Shown: positions 1 through 7,308 of the stretch, piece after piece | How positions within the stretch are numbered: position 1 is the first letter of the stretch | Layout: the number at the start of each line of letters is the position of its first letter | NCBI GenBank assembly: GCA_023269675.1 | Contig: JAHFSX010000015.1 | Span: 1 to 64,000, forward strand | Origin: Verrucomicrobiota bacterium | GTDB lineage: Bacteria > Verrucomicrobiota > Kiritimatiellia > RFP12 > UBA1067 | Direction of reading: 5' to 3' | DNA length: 64,000 bases | Position numbers and translations under genes: made by a program | The notes under the pieces: generated by a model | Seen by the model: only the letters and a program-made list of their open reading frames with translations | The model's database searches: none | What the model was told of the DNA's origin: nothing

Positions 1-376
1 CCGGCTTTTCCGCGGCGGCGTCGCCGCGGCGCGCCAGGGCGTCGAGCAGGCCCGCCTGCTCGCGTCCGGTGGTGGCGAGGAGGGCGGCGCGCAGGGCGGC
101 GTCGGCCGCGGGGAGGCGCAGCGCCTCCAGCAGGAAGCAGGCGTTGTCGAAGGTCTCGGGCGCGGCGAGCTGGGCGGCGAGCGGCGGGACGGCGGCGGGC
201 GTGGCGGTGGCGAGCAGCGTCTGGCGGGCCGCGTCCTTCTCGGCCGCCGAACCGGCGGCGAGGGCCCGGATGAGCGCGGTCTCATCGGCGAGGAGGGTGG
301 ACCCGAGGGCGGAGGCCAGAAGACAGAGGGCGGCGAGGAGTCGGCAATCGGCAATCGGCAATCGGCAAGGATGCAT
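1..376 (-). CDS. Exported HEAT-like repeat protein, N-terminal part (runs off the window)
   Basis: Partial gene on the minus strand: about 125 codons are open from an ATG at 376 to the window edge, with no stop. The start reads MHPCRLPIADCR and then a hydrophobic stretch (LLAALCLLASALGSTLLA), a plausible signal peptide. What follows is Ala/Leu-rich helical sequence (ALIRALAAGSAAEKDAARQ, PPLAAQLAAP, LLEALRLP) resembling HEAT or armadillo-type repeats. It lies 46 bp after the Gfo/Idh gene on the same strand and is probably co-transcribed. No good Shine-Dalgarno sequence precedes the ATG. A 7-bp tandem repeat occupies codons 3-12. The exact family and function are not recognised; the repeat assignment rests on composition and periodicity only. 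Confidence 0.6.
   Translation of the reverse strand, partial: MHPCRLPIADCRLLAALCLLASALGSTLLADETALIRALAAGSAAEKDAARQTLLATATPAAVPPLAAQLAAPETFDNACFLLEALRLPAADAALRAALLATTGREQAGLLDALARRGDAAAEKP
341..368. repeat. Heptanucleotide tandem repeat, TCGGCAA x4
   Basis: Four perfect copies of TCGGCAA, lying inside the first codons of the exported HEAT-like protein. Because the unit is 7 bp, loss or gain of one copy would shift the reading frame ahead of the signal peptide. Confidence 0.85.
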
Positions 377-422
377 GAATAGCGAAGAGGACATGTGCGG
401 ATCCTTTTTTAACAAAGTGACT

Positions 423-1673
423 TTAAAGGCGCCAGGGCGCGCGGCTAGAGCGGCTGATGAGCCGGTTGGCCTCGGCGTCCTTGGCAAAGGCCAGGGCGGC
501 GGGGTCGAAGGTCAGTTCGCGCCCGAGGTGGAAGGCGATGGTGGCCGCGTGGCAGCAGACGTGCGAGAAGTGGAGCGAGTCCGGCGGCGCGGAGGTCGTC
601 TGGCGCGATTTGACGCAGGCGATGAACTCCGCGGGATGGGCGACGGGCCGCATCCAGTCTTCCGTCTGGACCTTGCGCGTTTCGAGCAGGGTGGGGGCGG
701 AGGCGTAGACGGCGCCGGAGTCGTCGGTCTCGACCCAGCCCTCGTCGCCCTCGAAGCGGACCGCGCAGGAGTTGCGGAAGCCTTTTTGGCGCATGACGAT
801 TTTCACGCCGTCGGCGTAACGGGCGGTGAGCGTTCCGTCGGCTTCGGGCGTGTAGCGCACGGGAGCGGTATGCTCGCGCCCGAGGGTGAGCTGGCAGAGG
901 TCGACGGTGTGGCTGCCCCACTCGGTGAGGTCGCCGTGGAAGTCGTATTCGCCGTGCCAGGCGCGCAGGTAGGCGGCGTTGAACGGGCGCCACGGCGCGG
1001 GGCCGAGCCAGGTGTCCCAGTCCAGCACGGCGGGGTCGGGCGCCGCTTCTTCGGGCAGGAAATGGTTGGCGGCGGAGTGGCCCATGGCGGCCATGCCCGC
1101 GTGGAGCGTGTGGAGGCGCCCGAGGCGCCCGCTCTTGGCGAGGGCCATGGCGGAGACGAAGTTGCCCACGTTGCGGCGCTGCACGCCGCCCTGATAGATG
1201 CGCTGGTAGCGGTGGGCGGCTTCCGTGACCGCCTCGCCTTCGCGCATGGAGAGGGAGATGGGCTTTTCGCAGTAGACGTCTTTGCCGGCCTGCATGGCGA
1301 GGATGGCGAGCCGGGCATGCCAGCGGTCGCCGGCGGCGATGTAGAGCGCGTCGATGTCGGGGCGGGCGAGGAGCTCGCGGACGTCCCGGAAGGCGGCGCA
1401 GTCGGCGTTGCCGTAAAAGGCGTCCACCGTGGCCTTGGCGCGCTCGCGGCGCTCGCGGTTGACGTCGCACACGGCGAGCAGGCGCACCTCGTTGAGGTGC
1501 AGGAAGACCGGGAGCAGCTGCGTGGCGCGGTTGCCCGCGCCGACGAAGGCCAGCGCGACGGCATTCGAAGGGCGGGCCGCTTCCGCGCGCGCGCGGCTGG
1601 CCAGCGGGAAAGCGGAAAAGGCGGCGGCGCGGAGCAGAAACCCGCGGCGCCCGACGGAACAGGTTGGCATCAT
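423..1673 (-). CDS. Tat-exported Gfo/Idh/MocA family oxidoreductase
   Basis: 416 aa. The N terminus MMPTCSVGRRGFLLRAAAF is a twin-arginine signal (RRGFLL) with a hydrophobic core ending near SRARA. A Rossmann fold follows (FVGAGNRATQ near residue 43), then the family EKP motif (DVYCEKPISLS near 132-142) and a C-terminal domain with GDLTEWGSHTVDLCQ near 250. These features define the NAD(P)-dependent Gfo/Idh/MocA family; export by Tat implies a folded protein with bound cofactor, as in GH109-like relatives. The substrate is unknown; a sugar or cyclitol is likely. The start is preceded by AAGGGGG and a sigma-70-like promoter. It is followed by the HEAT-like gene. Confidence 0.88.
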   Translation of the reverse strand: MMPTCSVGRRGFLLRAAAFSAFPLASRARAEAARPSNAVALAFVGAGNRATQLLPVFLHLNEVRLLAVCDVNRERRERAKATVDAFYGNADCAAFRDVRELLARPDIDALYIAAGDRWHARLAILAMQAGKDVYCEKPISLSMREGEAVTEAAHRYQRIYQGGVQRRNVGNFVSAMALAKSGRLGRLHTLHAGMAAMGHSAANHFLPEEAAPDPAVLDWDTWLGPAPWRPFNAAYLRAWHGEYDFHGDLTEWGSHTVDLCQLTLGREHTAPVRYTPEADGTLTARYADGVKIVMRQKGFRNSCAVRFEGDEGWVETDDSGAVYASAPTLLETRKVQTEDWMRPVAHPAEFIACVKSRQTTSAPPDSLHFSHVCCHAATIAFHLGRELTFDPAALAFAKDAEANRLISRSSRAPWRL

Positions 1674-1695
1674 AATCCCCCTTTATTGAGGCCAG

Positions 1696-1724
1696 AGTAT
1701 ACGCCATGTTATTTTCCGTGTCTT
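1696..1724 (-). promoter_or_regulatory. Sigma-70-like promoter for the Gfo/Idh gene
   Basis: Read on the minus strand: -35 AAGACA (1719-1724), a 17-bp spacer and -10 TATACT (1696-1701), ending 22 bp before the ATG. The match is good but prediction is by eye. Confidence 0.5.
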
Positions 1725-1805
1725 GTAAATCCGCAGGAAAATCAGGTACGAAATCCGCACGCCGCATCGGCGGGCGGCAGCGCCGGCCCGCCGCCAGGCC
1801 ATGGG

Positions 1806-1855
1806 TGACAATTTTGTCGTGCACCTGCCGCTGCTGGCATGTGACAAAAATGAAG
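1806..1855. promoter_or_regulatory. Two CGACA-N4-TGTCG-like palindromic sites
   Basis: TGACA-ATTT-TGTCG at 1806-1819 is one mismatch from the palindrome CGACA-N4-TGTCG found twice perfectly between carB and purF. A weaker half-conserved copy, TGACA-AAAA-TGAAG, is at 1842-1855. They lie about 165 and 128 bp upstream of the start predicted from the sigma-54 element at 1949, a usual distance for enhancer sites. The binding protein is not known. Confidence 0.45.
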
Positions 1856-1886
1856 GCTTGCTCCGTTCCGGCTTCATAGGTATGTT

Positions 1887-1901
1887 GTTTCAGCGTGAAA
1901 C
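1887..1901. promoter_or_regulatory. Perfect 15-bp palindrome upstream of the porin
   Basis: GTTTCA-GCG-TGAAAC, nested within a wider inverted pair CTCCGTT/AACGGAG (1861-1867 and 1899-1905). It is centred about 83 bp upstream of the predicted sigma-54 start. It may be an activator site or a stem-loop. Confidence 0.4.
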
Positions 1902-1948
1902 GGAGTGTTTTTATGTGCGGGCGCCTGTCGTCCGGGCATTTTGGCGGG

Positions 1949-1965
1949 TTGGCACACCGCGTGCT
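1949..1965 (+). promoter_or_regulatory. Sigma-54 (-24/-12) promoter for the porin gene
   Basis: TTGGCACACCGCGTGCT has GG (1951-1952) and GC (1963-1964) separated by exactly 10 bp and matches the RpoN consensus TTGGCAC-N5-TTGCW at nearly all positions. Transcription would start near 1976, leaving a leader of about 42 nt with AAGGAG before the GTG start. An almost identical element precedes carB. Confidence 0.75.
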
Positions 1966-2017
1966 TATTAGAAAACACCTGCCGCATAAGTAGGCAGTTA
2001 ACGCAAAGGAGAAGAAA

Positions 2018-2836
2018 GTGAAAAAACTGTTATTGTTGGCTGTGATGATGGTGGCTGTCGCCTCGGTTGTGTCGGCTCAGGGGACGGCGGGGACGGCTGC
2101 GCCTGCGGCCGCTCCGGCCGAGGCCGTTAAAGCAGAGACGCCCTCGGCTTTCTCGCTCGCCGCGACGATGGATGTGTATTCGGCGTATGTCTGGCGCGGC
2201 ACGGTGCCGGTCGACCGCCCCGTCTATCAGCCGGGCGGAACGGTCTCGTACAAAACGGACGGATACGGGACCTTGTCGGGGAACGTGTGGGCCAACTTTG
2301 ACATGACGGACCACAACAACCACACGAAGTTCGGCGGCATCAACGAGGTCGACTACACCGCGAGCTACGCGATCGATGTCGGGCCGGTGTCGCTGTCGGC
2401 CGGTCACATCTGGTACACCTTCCCGAGCGTGACCGACTCGGCCTATGGCGAGAGCACACGTGAGGTGTACGTCACCGCGCAGTACAACAACGACATCGTG
2501 AACCCGTTCGTGAAGGTGTACTACGATTACGCCGTCATGGACGGCGCGTACGCCAACTTCGGGCTCAACAAGATCGTTAAGGTTTCGGACCAGGTCTCGG
2601 TTGGCTCTGAGGTCTCCCTCGGCGCGGGCAGCGACGGATACATGAACTACGTGGGCACGGACTCGGCCGGGCTGATGGATTTCAACGCGGCGCTCTTCGC
2701 CTCGTATGCGATCACGGACCATATTTCCGTGGGCCCTCGCCTGGCGTGGATGTCGGTGGTCGACGGTGACGCCCGCGACAACGTGGATCACCAGGACCTG
2801 CTGTGGGGCGGCGTGAACCTCTCCGCCTCCTTCTGA
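2018..2836 (+). CDS. Outer-membrane beta-barrel protein, TorF-like putative porin
   Basis: 272 aa. Start GTG at 2018, preceded by AAGGAG with a 6-nt spacer. Residues 1-20 form a signal peptide (MKKLLLLAVMMVAVASVVSA). After an Ala/Pro-rich linker come alternating aromatic/hydrophobic strands (YSAYVWRGTVP, VSLSAGHIWYTFPS, VYVTAQYNND, FVKVYYDYAV) and a C-terminal strand ending GGVNLSASF with a terminal Phe, as expected of a BAM-inserted barrel. The opening SAYVWRG pattern is typical of TorF-type putative porins. It stands alone between a sigma-54 promoter and a terminator, so it is probably a separately regulated monocistron. Its solute is unknown; sigma-54 control hints at a nitrogen compound. 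Confidence 0.75.
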   Translation: MKKLLLLAVMMVAVASVVSAQGTAGTAAPAAAPAEAVKAETPSAFSLAATMDVYSAYVWRGTVPVDRPVYQPGGTVSYKTDGYGTLSGNVWANFDMTDHNNHTKFGGINEVDYTASYAIDVGPVSLSAGHIWYTFPSVTDSAYGESTREVYVTAQYNNDIVNPFVKVYYDYAVMDGAYANFGLNKIVKVSDQVSVGSEVSLGAGSDGYMNYVGTDSAGLMDFNAALFASYAITDHISVGPRLAWMSVVDGDARDNVDHQDLLWGGVNLSASF

Positions 2837-2872
2837 AAAGTGTAGGCGCGGCCGATGCCGCGTGTTTACAAA

Positions 2873-2913
2873 AAGAGCCCGCGCGACGACGGTCGCGCGG
2901 GCTCTTCTTTTTC
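2873..2913. terminator. Bidirectional rho-independent terminator
   Basis: Perfect 15-bp stem (2873-2887 with 2892-2906) around a GACG loop, with a T-rich run on the plus side (TTCTTTTT) and an A run on the other. It serves the convergent porin and TIM-barrel genes. Confidence 0.9.
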
Positions 2914-2933
2914 AGATCGCAGGATGGCCGCGC

Positions 2934-3824
2934 CTAGCGCGTGGCGTCCATGACGCCGCGGAAATAGCCGATCGATTCGGCGATGCCCAGCAGCGGATCG
3001 GCCATGTCCTTCTCGTACTCCAGGCTGCACATGCCGCTGTACTTGACCTTGCGGAGCGCGCGCACGACGGCCGGGAAGTCGATGGCGCCGCGCGGCAGCT
3101 CGATGCCGTGGCCCTTCTTGGTGGCTTCCGTCACGTTCTTGATGTGCATGTCGTGGATGCGGTCGGCGAAATCGAGGATGGCCTTGACCGGGTCCTTGCC
3201 GTCGCGGAACTGGTGGCCGATGTCCAGGCAGAGGCCGACCCGCTTGTCCAGGTCCTTGATCATCTCGATGGCGCTCTCGGCGTTCGGGAAAAGCTCCGGC
3301 ATGTCCGGACCGTGATTGTGGATGGCGTACTTGATGTCGTACTCCTGCACCTTGGCGTTGATCAGCTTGAGCAGCTCAGGCGCGGCCGTGCGCTTCTTCT
3401 CGACCATCTTGAACGGCACGCCGACCAGGACCTTGACGCCGACGCGCTTGGCGTAGGCGAAGGCGTCGCTGACCTCTTGCTCGCTGCCCATGTAGATGGG
3501 GCCGACGCCGTAGCCGGTGACGCCGAAACTTTTGCACTTCTCATGGAACGCGGCGATCTCCTCGTCCGTGCTCTTGAGCGGCAGGTGGAAATCCTTGATG
3601 CACAGGTAGTGGACATCGACCTTCTTGAGCATCTCGAGCGACGGGTCGAGCTTGAACTTGTTGAAGGAGTAACCCGCGACCGCGACGTGGAAAGTGTCCT
3701 GCGCGTTGCCGGTTACCGCTTCGGCCTGCTGCGCGCGGGCCGTCACGGCAAGGAGGGCGGGAGCGCCGGCGGCCGCGGCCAGCCCGAGGCCGGCCTGCTT
3801 GAAAAACGAGCGTCTTGAAGTCAT
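2934..3824 (-). CDS. Tat-exported sugar phosphate isomerase/epimerase-like TIM barrel
   Basis: 296 aa. The N terminus MTSRRSFFKQAGLGLAAAAG is a Tat signal (RRSFFK), with cleavage probably near ARAQQA. The rest fits the xylose-isomerase-like TIM-barrel family (AP endonuclease 2 fold): YAIHNHGPD near residue 170, GLCLDIGHQFRDG near 200 and GMCSLEYEKDM near 270 supply the usual His/Asp/Glu metal ligands. Such Tat-exported members often accompany Gfo/Idh oxidoreductases in PVC bacteria. The start is supported by TGGAG 6 nt upstream. The substrate is not known. It ends at the bidirectional terminator, and upstream lies one copy of the 286-bp repeat. Confidence 0.85.
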   Translation of the reverse strand: MTSRRSFFKQAGLGLAAAAGAPALLAVTARAQQAEAVTGNAQDTFHVAVAGYSFNKFKLDPSLEMLKKVDVHYLCIKDFHLPLKSTDEEIAAFHEKCKSFGVTGYGVGPIYMGSEQEVSDAFAYAKRVGVKVLVGVPFKMVEKKRTAAPELLKLINAKVQEYDIKYAIHNHGPDMPELFPNAESAIEMIKDLDKRVGLCLDIGHQFRDGKDPVKAILDFADRIHDMHIKNVTEATKKGHGIELPRGAIDFPAVVRALRKVKYSGMCSLEYEKDMADPLLGIAESIGYFRGVMDATR

Positions 3825-3894
3825 AGAAATCTCCAGTGTTAGAATGTGCCTTTTTTAAACCGGACAGGGCTCAAAGTCAAGTGCAATATGGCCG

Positions 3895-4181
3895 CGGGTG
3901 TGATTCAACTGGGCTGAATCCACACCCGAGGGGAGGCGTTAGGATTTAGGAGTTAGGAGCTGCAATGCCCTGAAAGTGAACGCGTTCGCGCGATGCACGC
4001 GAGCCCGTGTTCGTGTCTTCAAAATGAAGGCACGCGCATGGCTCCAAGCAACGGTTCTTCGCGGAAGGTTTCCTCCTTGCCTAACGCCCTGTTCTCAAGG
4101 TTTTGTCCGCTTCCAGCTCCTCAATCCCAACTCCTAAATTCTCCTTGGTGCGACTCAGTTTCAACGAAACTGAATCGCACC
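3895..4181 (-). repeat. Dispersed 287-bp element with terminal hairpins, copy 1
   Basis: The element is bounded by two hairpins: 3895-3928 (CGGGTG...CACCCG) and 4147-4181 (GGTGCG...CGCACC around AGTTTC/GAAACT). Inside are heptad tracts in opposite orientations, (G/T)TTAGGA at 3938-3958 and CTCCTAA near the other end. A second copy at 56587-56872 has the same ends and size in opposite map orientation. Relative to the flanking genes both read the same way: the GGTGCG hairpin starts 9 bp after the stop of the outer membrane factor gene, and the other end is 70 bp before the next start. No believable protein is encoded. It fills the whole 366-bp spacer. Confidence 0.8.
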
Positions 4182-4190
4182 CTGTGGCCG

Positions 4191-5558
4191 TCAGGGCAGC
4201 CCCAGCGCGCGGATCAGGTCAATCGTCGCGGTTTGGCTGCGCGCCTGTAAGATGATCAACGTCCGCTGCGCGGCCAGCAGCGAACGGTCGCTTTCCACAA
4301 CCTCGAGGTAGGTGACGAAACCTTTTTCATAACGTTCGCGCGACAGGGCGAGGGCCCGCTGTGAGGCGTCGCGCACGCGTTCGGCGGCCCCCTGCTGATC
4401 GGCGACAGCACGCAGCGTGTTGAGGGCGTCCGCCACCTCGCGGTAGGCGGTGAGCACCGCGGCCTCGTACGCGGCGGCGGCCTCGCGCAGGTGAGCACGC
4501 TCGAGGGCCAGAGCGCCCTTCAGGCGGCCTCCGTCAAAGACAGGGGCCGTCACTCCCGCGACCAGCGACCACAGCCGGCTCTGCCAGTCCAGCAGGTCGC
4601 GGGTCCGGTCCGCCTCGTAGCCGATCGTGCCGCTCAGGCGGAGCGCGGGATAGAAGTCCGCGCGCGCGGCCTGCACGCGCTGGAAGGAGGCCTCCCAGCC
4701 GGCCCGCTTCGCCGCCACGTCGGGCCGGCCCTCGAGCAGGGCCAGCGAGAGCGTGGCGGGAACCTCCGGCGTGACCGCCTCGCCGGGGACGGGATTCGTG
4801 GCCGCGGATTCCGGGCCGTGTCCGCAGAGCTGCGCGAGGGAGTTCGCCAGCAGCTGTTCACGCTCACGCAGCTGCGAGAGCTCAAACTCGCGCGTCCCCT
4901 TCTCGATGCGTACGCGCTGCAGATCCAATTCCGTGGCAAAGCCCGCATCTGTCCTGACGGCCTGGATCGCCTCGGTCTCGGCGAAGCGGGCGATCTGTTT
5001 TTCAAGATCGGCGGCCTCGCGCCGGATCGCGAGTCGGCCCAGGTGCTGTTTGGAGACTTCGGCGATCAGGGTGATCTCGGCCGCCGCGCGCTCCGCTGCG
5101 GTCAGCTCGACTTCCTGGCGCGCGGCCTCGCGAGAGGCCCGGATGCGCCCCCACAGGTCCACCTCATAGGCGAAGCGCAGGCCGGCGCTGAACTGGCTCT
5201 GCGGGTTCTTGAACACCGGCACGCCTGTGTTCTCCGAGCTCCGTTGTCGGCCGGCGCCGCCAGATCCGGTGACCTGGAGGGCCGCGTCCGCTCCGGCGAT
5301 TTTGGCCCGCGCCTGCGCCGCGTCAAGACGGGCCGCGGCCTGCCACAGGTCCCGGTTGTCCGCGCGCGCCTGCGCGACCAGGCGGTCCAGCTCCGGGTCG
5401 CGGAAGGCGGTCCACCAGGCCGCGGGCAGGGGCCGCGCGACAGTTTCGGCGGCGTTCGTTTCGGCTGTCGGCAGCGGCGTGCGCAGCGGCTCCGGCGGCG
5501 GGGTGGAGCAGCCGGCCAGCAGCAGGGGGAGCGTGAGTAAGGAAAGGGTGCGGCGCAT
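4191..5558 (-). CDS. TolC/OprM-type outer membrane factor lipoprotein (NodT family)
   Basis: 455 aa. Lipoprotein signal MRRTLSLLTLPLLLAGC with lipobox LAGC at Cys17. The body carries the two outer-membrane efflux repeats expected of the family: long helical stretches (PELDRLVAQARADNRDLWQAA, EVADALNTLRAVADQQ) and barrel strands (GLRFAYEVDLWGRIRASREA; YPALRLSGTIGYEADR). The DLWGR motif is characteristic of RND/ABC-linked outer membrane factors. It forms the outer membrane channel for the exporter encoded just upstream; its ATG is 3 bp after the HlyD-gene stop, with GGAGGAG before it. It is last in the operon TetR-permease-ATPase-adaptor-channel. Confidence 0.9.
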   Translation of the reverse strand: MRRTLSLLTLPLLLAGCSTPPPEPLRTPLPTAETNAAETVARPLPAAWWTAFRDPELDRLVAQARADNRDLWQAAARLDAAQARAKIAGADAALQVTGSGGAGRQRSSENTGVPVFKNPQSQFSAGLRFAYEVDLWGRIRASREAARQEVELTAAERAAAEITLIAEVSKQHLGRLAIRREAADLEKQIARFAETEAIQAVRTDAGFATELDLQRVRIEKGTREFELSQLREREQLLANSLAQLCGHGPESAATNPVPGEAVTPEVPATLSLALLEGRPDVAAKRAGWEASFQRVQAARADFYPALRLSGTIGYEADRTRDLLDWQSRLWSLVAGVTAPVFDGGRLKGALALERAHLREAAAAYEAAVLTAYREVADALNTLRAVADQQGAAERVRDASQRALALSRERYEKGFVTYLEVVESDRSLLAAQRTLIILQARSQTATIDLIRALGLP

Positions 5559-5561
5559 GGG

Positions 5562-6452
5562 TCACTCCTCCAGATACAGGTCAAGCTGTTGACCGACGTA
5601 GATCGGATTCGTTTCCGAGCGCGGGAAGCGGTAGATGATCTGCAGGACGCGCGTGTCCACACGTTCCACACTGCTTCCGGTCAGCGAGGTCTTGGGGATC
5701 ACGAACGGCTCGATGCGCACGAACTCCAGTTTGATGGGGCGCTTCGTGTCGCCTTTCAAGTAGCCGATGGCCGTCATGCCCGGCTTGACGCGGGGAGCGA
5801 CCTGTTCGTCGACGTCCGCGCGGATTTGGAGATAAGTCAAGTCGCCCAGGACCATCGGCGCGCGGGCTGCTCCCGGGATCACGAATTCGCCGGCGCGGGT
5901 GTTCACCTGCAGGACCGTGGCGGCGCGCGGGGCGCGCACGGTCAGCCGCGCCACCAGCGCCTCGGTCTGCGCGACCGCCGCGCGCGCGGCGTCAAGCTGC
6001 GCCTCGGCGATCTGCACGTCGCTGCGCCGCGTGTCCAGCTCCTCGCGCGTGATGGCCCGGCTGTCGGCCACCTTTTCCAGACGCGCGAGCTGGCCGCGCA
6101 GACGCTCCGCCGTGACCTCCGCGACTTTCACGGCCGCGCGCTGGCCGATGAGGGACGCCTGAAGCTCGCGGTCGTCAAGCTGCAGCAGCGGCTGGCCCTG
6201 CACCACGATGTCCCAGACCCGGGCATAGACCGCGGTGACCAGGCCGGCGACCGGCACGCCCAAGGCGATGTTTTCGCCTTGCGCTTCGACCAGGCCCGCC
6301 GCGGCCACCGCGTGCGCGTAGGGATTGAGAGGAGGAGCGTACGGCGGTTGCGGCACCGGGTCTTGCGCGGAGAGGCGCAGGACCAGGCTTCCCGCGAACA
6401 GCAGGCCCGCGAGGGCGATGTAAAAGCTCAAGCGTGTGAAGAGGATGCTCAT
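5562..6452 (-). CDS. HlyD/MacA-type periplasmic adaptor (DevB-like)
   Basis: 296 aa. One N-terminal membrane anchor (residues about 8-28, FYIALAGLLFAGSLVLRL) precedes a lipoyl/barrel-sandwich hybrid (VPVAGLVTAVYARVWDIVVQGQPLLQLDDREL), a coiled-coil hairpin (about 85-160) and beta-barrel strands (LTYLQIRADVDEQVAPRVKPGM). It would link the inner-membrane ABC pump to the outer-membrane factor. AGGAG lies 6 nt before the ATG. Its size and partners resemble DevB of cyanobacterial DevBCA exporters more than long RND adaptors, but the cargo cannot be read from sequence. Confidence 0.88.
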   Translation of the reverse strand: MSILFTRLSFYIALAGLLFAGSLVLRLSAQDPVPQPPYAPPLNPYAHAVAAAGLVEAQGENIALGVPVAGLVTAVYARVWDIVVQGQPLLQLDDRELQASLIGQRAAVKVAEVTAERLRGQLARLEKVADSRAITREELDTRRSDVQIAEAQLDAARAAVAQTEALVARLTVRAPRAATVLQVNTRAGEFVIPGAARAPMVLGDLTYLQIRADVDEQVAPRVKPGMTAIGYLKGDTKRPIKLEFVRIEPFVIPKTSLTGSSVERVDTRVLQIIYRFPRSETNPIYVGQQLDLYLEE

Positions 6453-6533
6453 GGTGATTCTCCTGGTGAAGTCTGTTGCGGCGATTCGCGGTCGCGTATG
6501 CCGCCTCTGGACGGGCGCGCCACATGCAGGTGA

Positions 6534-6557
6534 CCCCTGCGCAGCCTGGCGCAGGGG
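6534..6557. other. GC-rich hairpin between ATPase and adaptor genes
   Basis: A 9-bp perfect stem (CCCCTGCGC / GCGCAGGGG) with a 6-nt loop, in the 118-bp gap inside the exporter operon. It has no T run. It could set mRNA stability between the genes, or simply be a repeat remnant. Confidence 0.5.
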
Positions 6558-6570
6558 TGGCGGGATGCGG

Positions 6571-7296
6571 TCACTCGCCCAAGGGGTGGTGGGCGCGGAT
6601 CTCCTCCTGGGTTTCTAGTACGCGTAAAATGCGGCCGTCTTCCATCTCGGCCATCCGGTCGGCAAACCCGTAGGTGCGGCTGTCGTGAGTCACCACCAGC
6701 ACCAGACGGTCCCGTTGCTCGGCGGCTTTGCGCAGCAGCGCCATCACCTGCAGGCCGTTCTCGCTGTCGAGCGAGGAGGTCGGCTCATCGCAGAGGATCA
6801 CCCGCGGGTCATGCACCAAGGCCCGCGCGATGGCGACGCGCTGCATTTGGCCGCCGGACATCTTGGTGGGACGGAACTGCGCGTGGTCCGCGAGGTCAAC
6901 CCAGTCCAAGGCTTCGCGCGCCTTGGTTTCGGCGTAATGGTGGGGGTGCCCCTGGATGACGAGCGGGACGCTGACGTTTTCGAGCGCGGTCAGGGTCGGG
7001 ATCAGGTTGAACTGCTGGAAGATGAAGCCGAGGTTCCTCGCGCGGAACTTTGCGACCGCGTTGCTCTTCATCCGGTCCAGGCGCTCGCCGAGCACTTCGA
7101 TCTCGCCGCCGTCCGCGAGCAGGGTCCCCGCAATGATGCTGAGCAGCGTCGTTTTGCCGCAGCCCGAGGGCCCGACCAGCATGGTCAGGCGCCCGGTCGC
7201 GGCCGAAAAGGTGGTCTGCTTGAGCACGACGGTCCGGGCTTCACCCCGTCCGAAGCTCTTGTCCACGGCCTGTATGCGTATGCCCTCGTTTGACAT
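6571..7296 (-). CDS. ABC exporter ATP-binding protein (LolD/MacB/DevA-like)
   Basis: 241 aa, the normal size for a LolD/MacB-type nucleotide-binding domain. Walker A is GPSGCGKTTLL, the Q-loop lies in LGFIFQQFNLIPTLTA, the signature is MSGGQMQRVAIARAL, Walker B is VILCDEPTSSLD and the H-loop is VVTHD. The FQQFNLIPTLTALENV stretch is typical of the MacB/DevA subfamily that pairs with FtsX-like permeases. It would power the exporter formed with the permease 12 bp upstream. The start is supported by AGAGGAT 6 nt before ATG. Confidence 0.92.
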   Translation of the reverse strand: MSNEGIRIQAVDKSFGRGEARTVVLKQTTFSAATGRLTMLVGPSGCGKTTLLSIIAGTLLADGGEIEVLGERLDRMKSNAVAKFRARNLGFIFQQFNLIPTLTALENVSVPLVIQGHPHHYAETKAREALDWVDLADHAQFRPTKMSGGQMQRVAIARALVHDPRVILCDEPTSSLDSENGLQVMALLRKAAEQRDRLVLVVTHDSRTYGFADRMAEMEDGRILRVLETQEEIRAHHPLGE

Positions 7297-7308
7297 GGTG
7301 TGATCCTC

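Noticed and set aside
2862..3818. Plus-strand frame opposite the TIM-barrel gene
   Set aside because: It starts in the terminator hairpin and has shadow composition, while the opposite strand has a Tat signal and metal-site motifs.
3993..4250. 85-codon open frame inside the 286-bp element, copy 1
   Set aside because: It has no counterpart in copy 2, whose centre has diverged, and it runs into the outer membrane factor gene; the element is non-coding.
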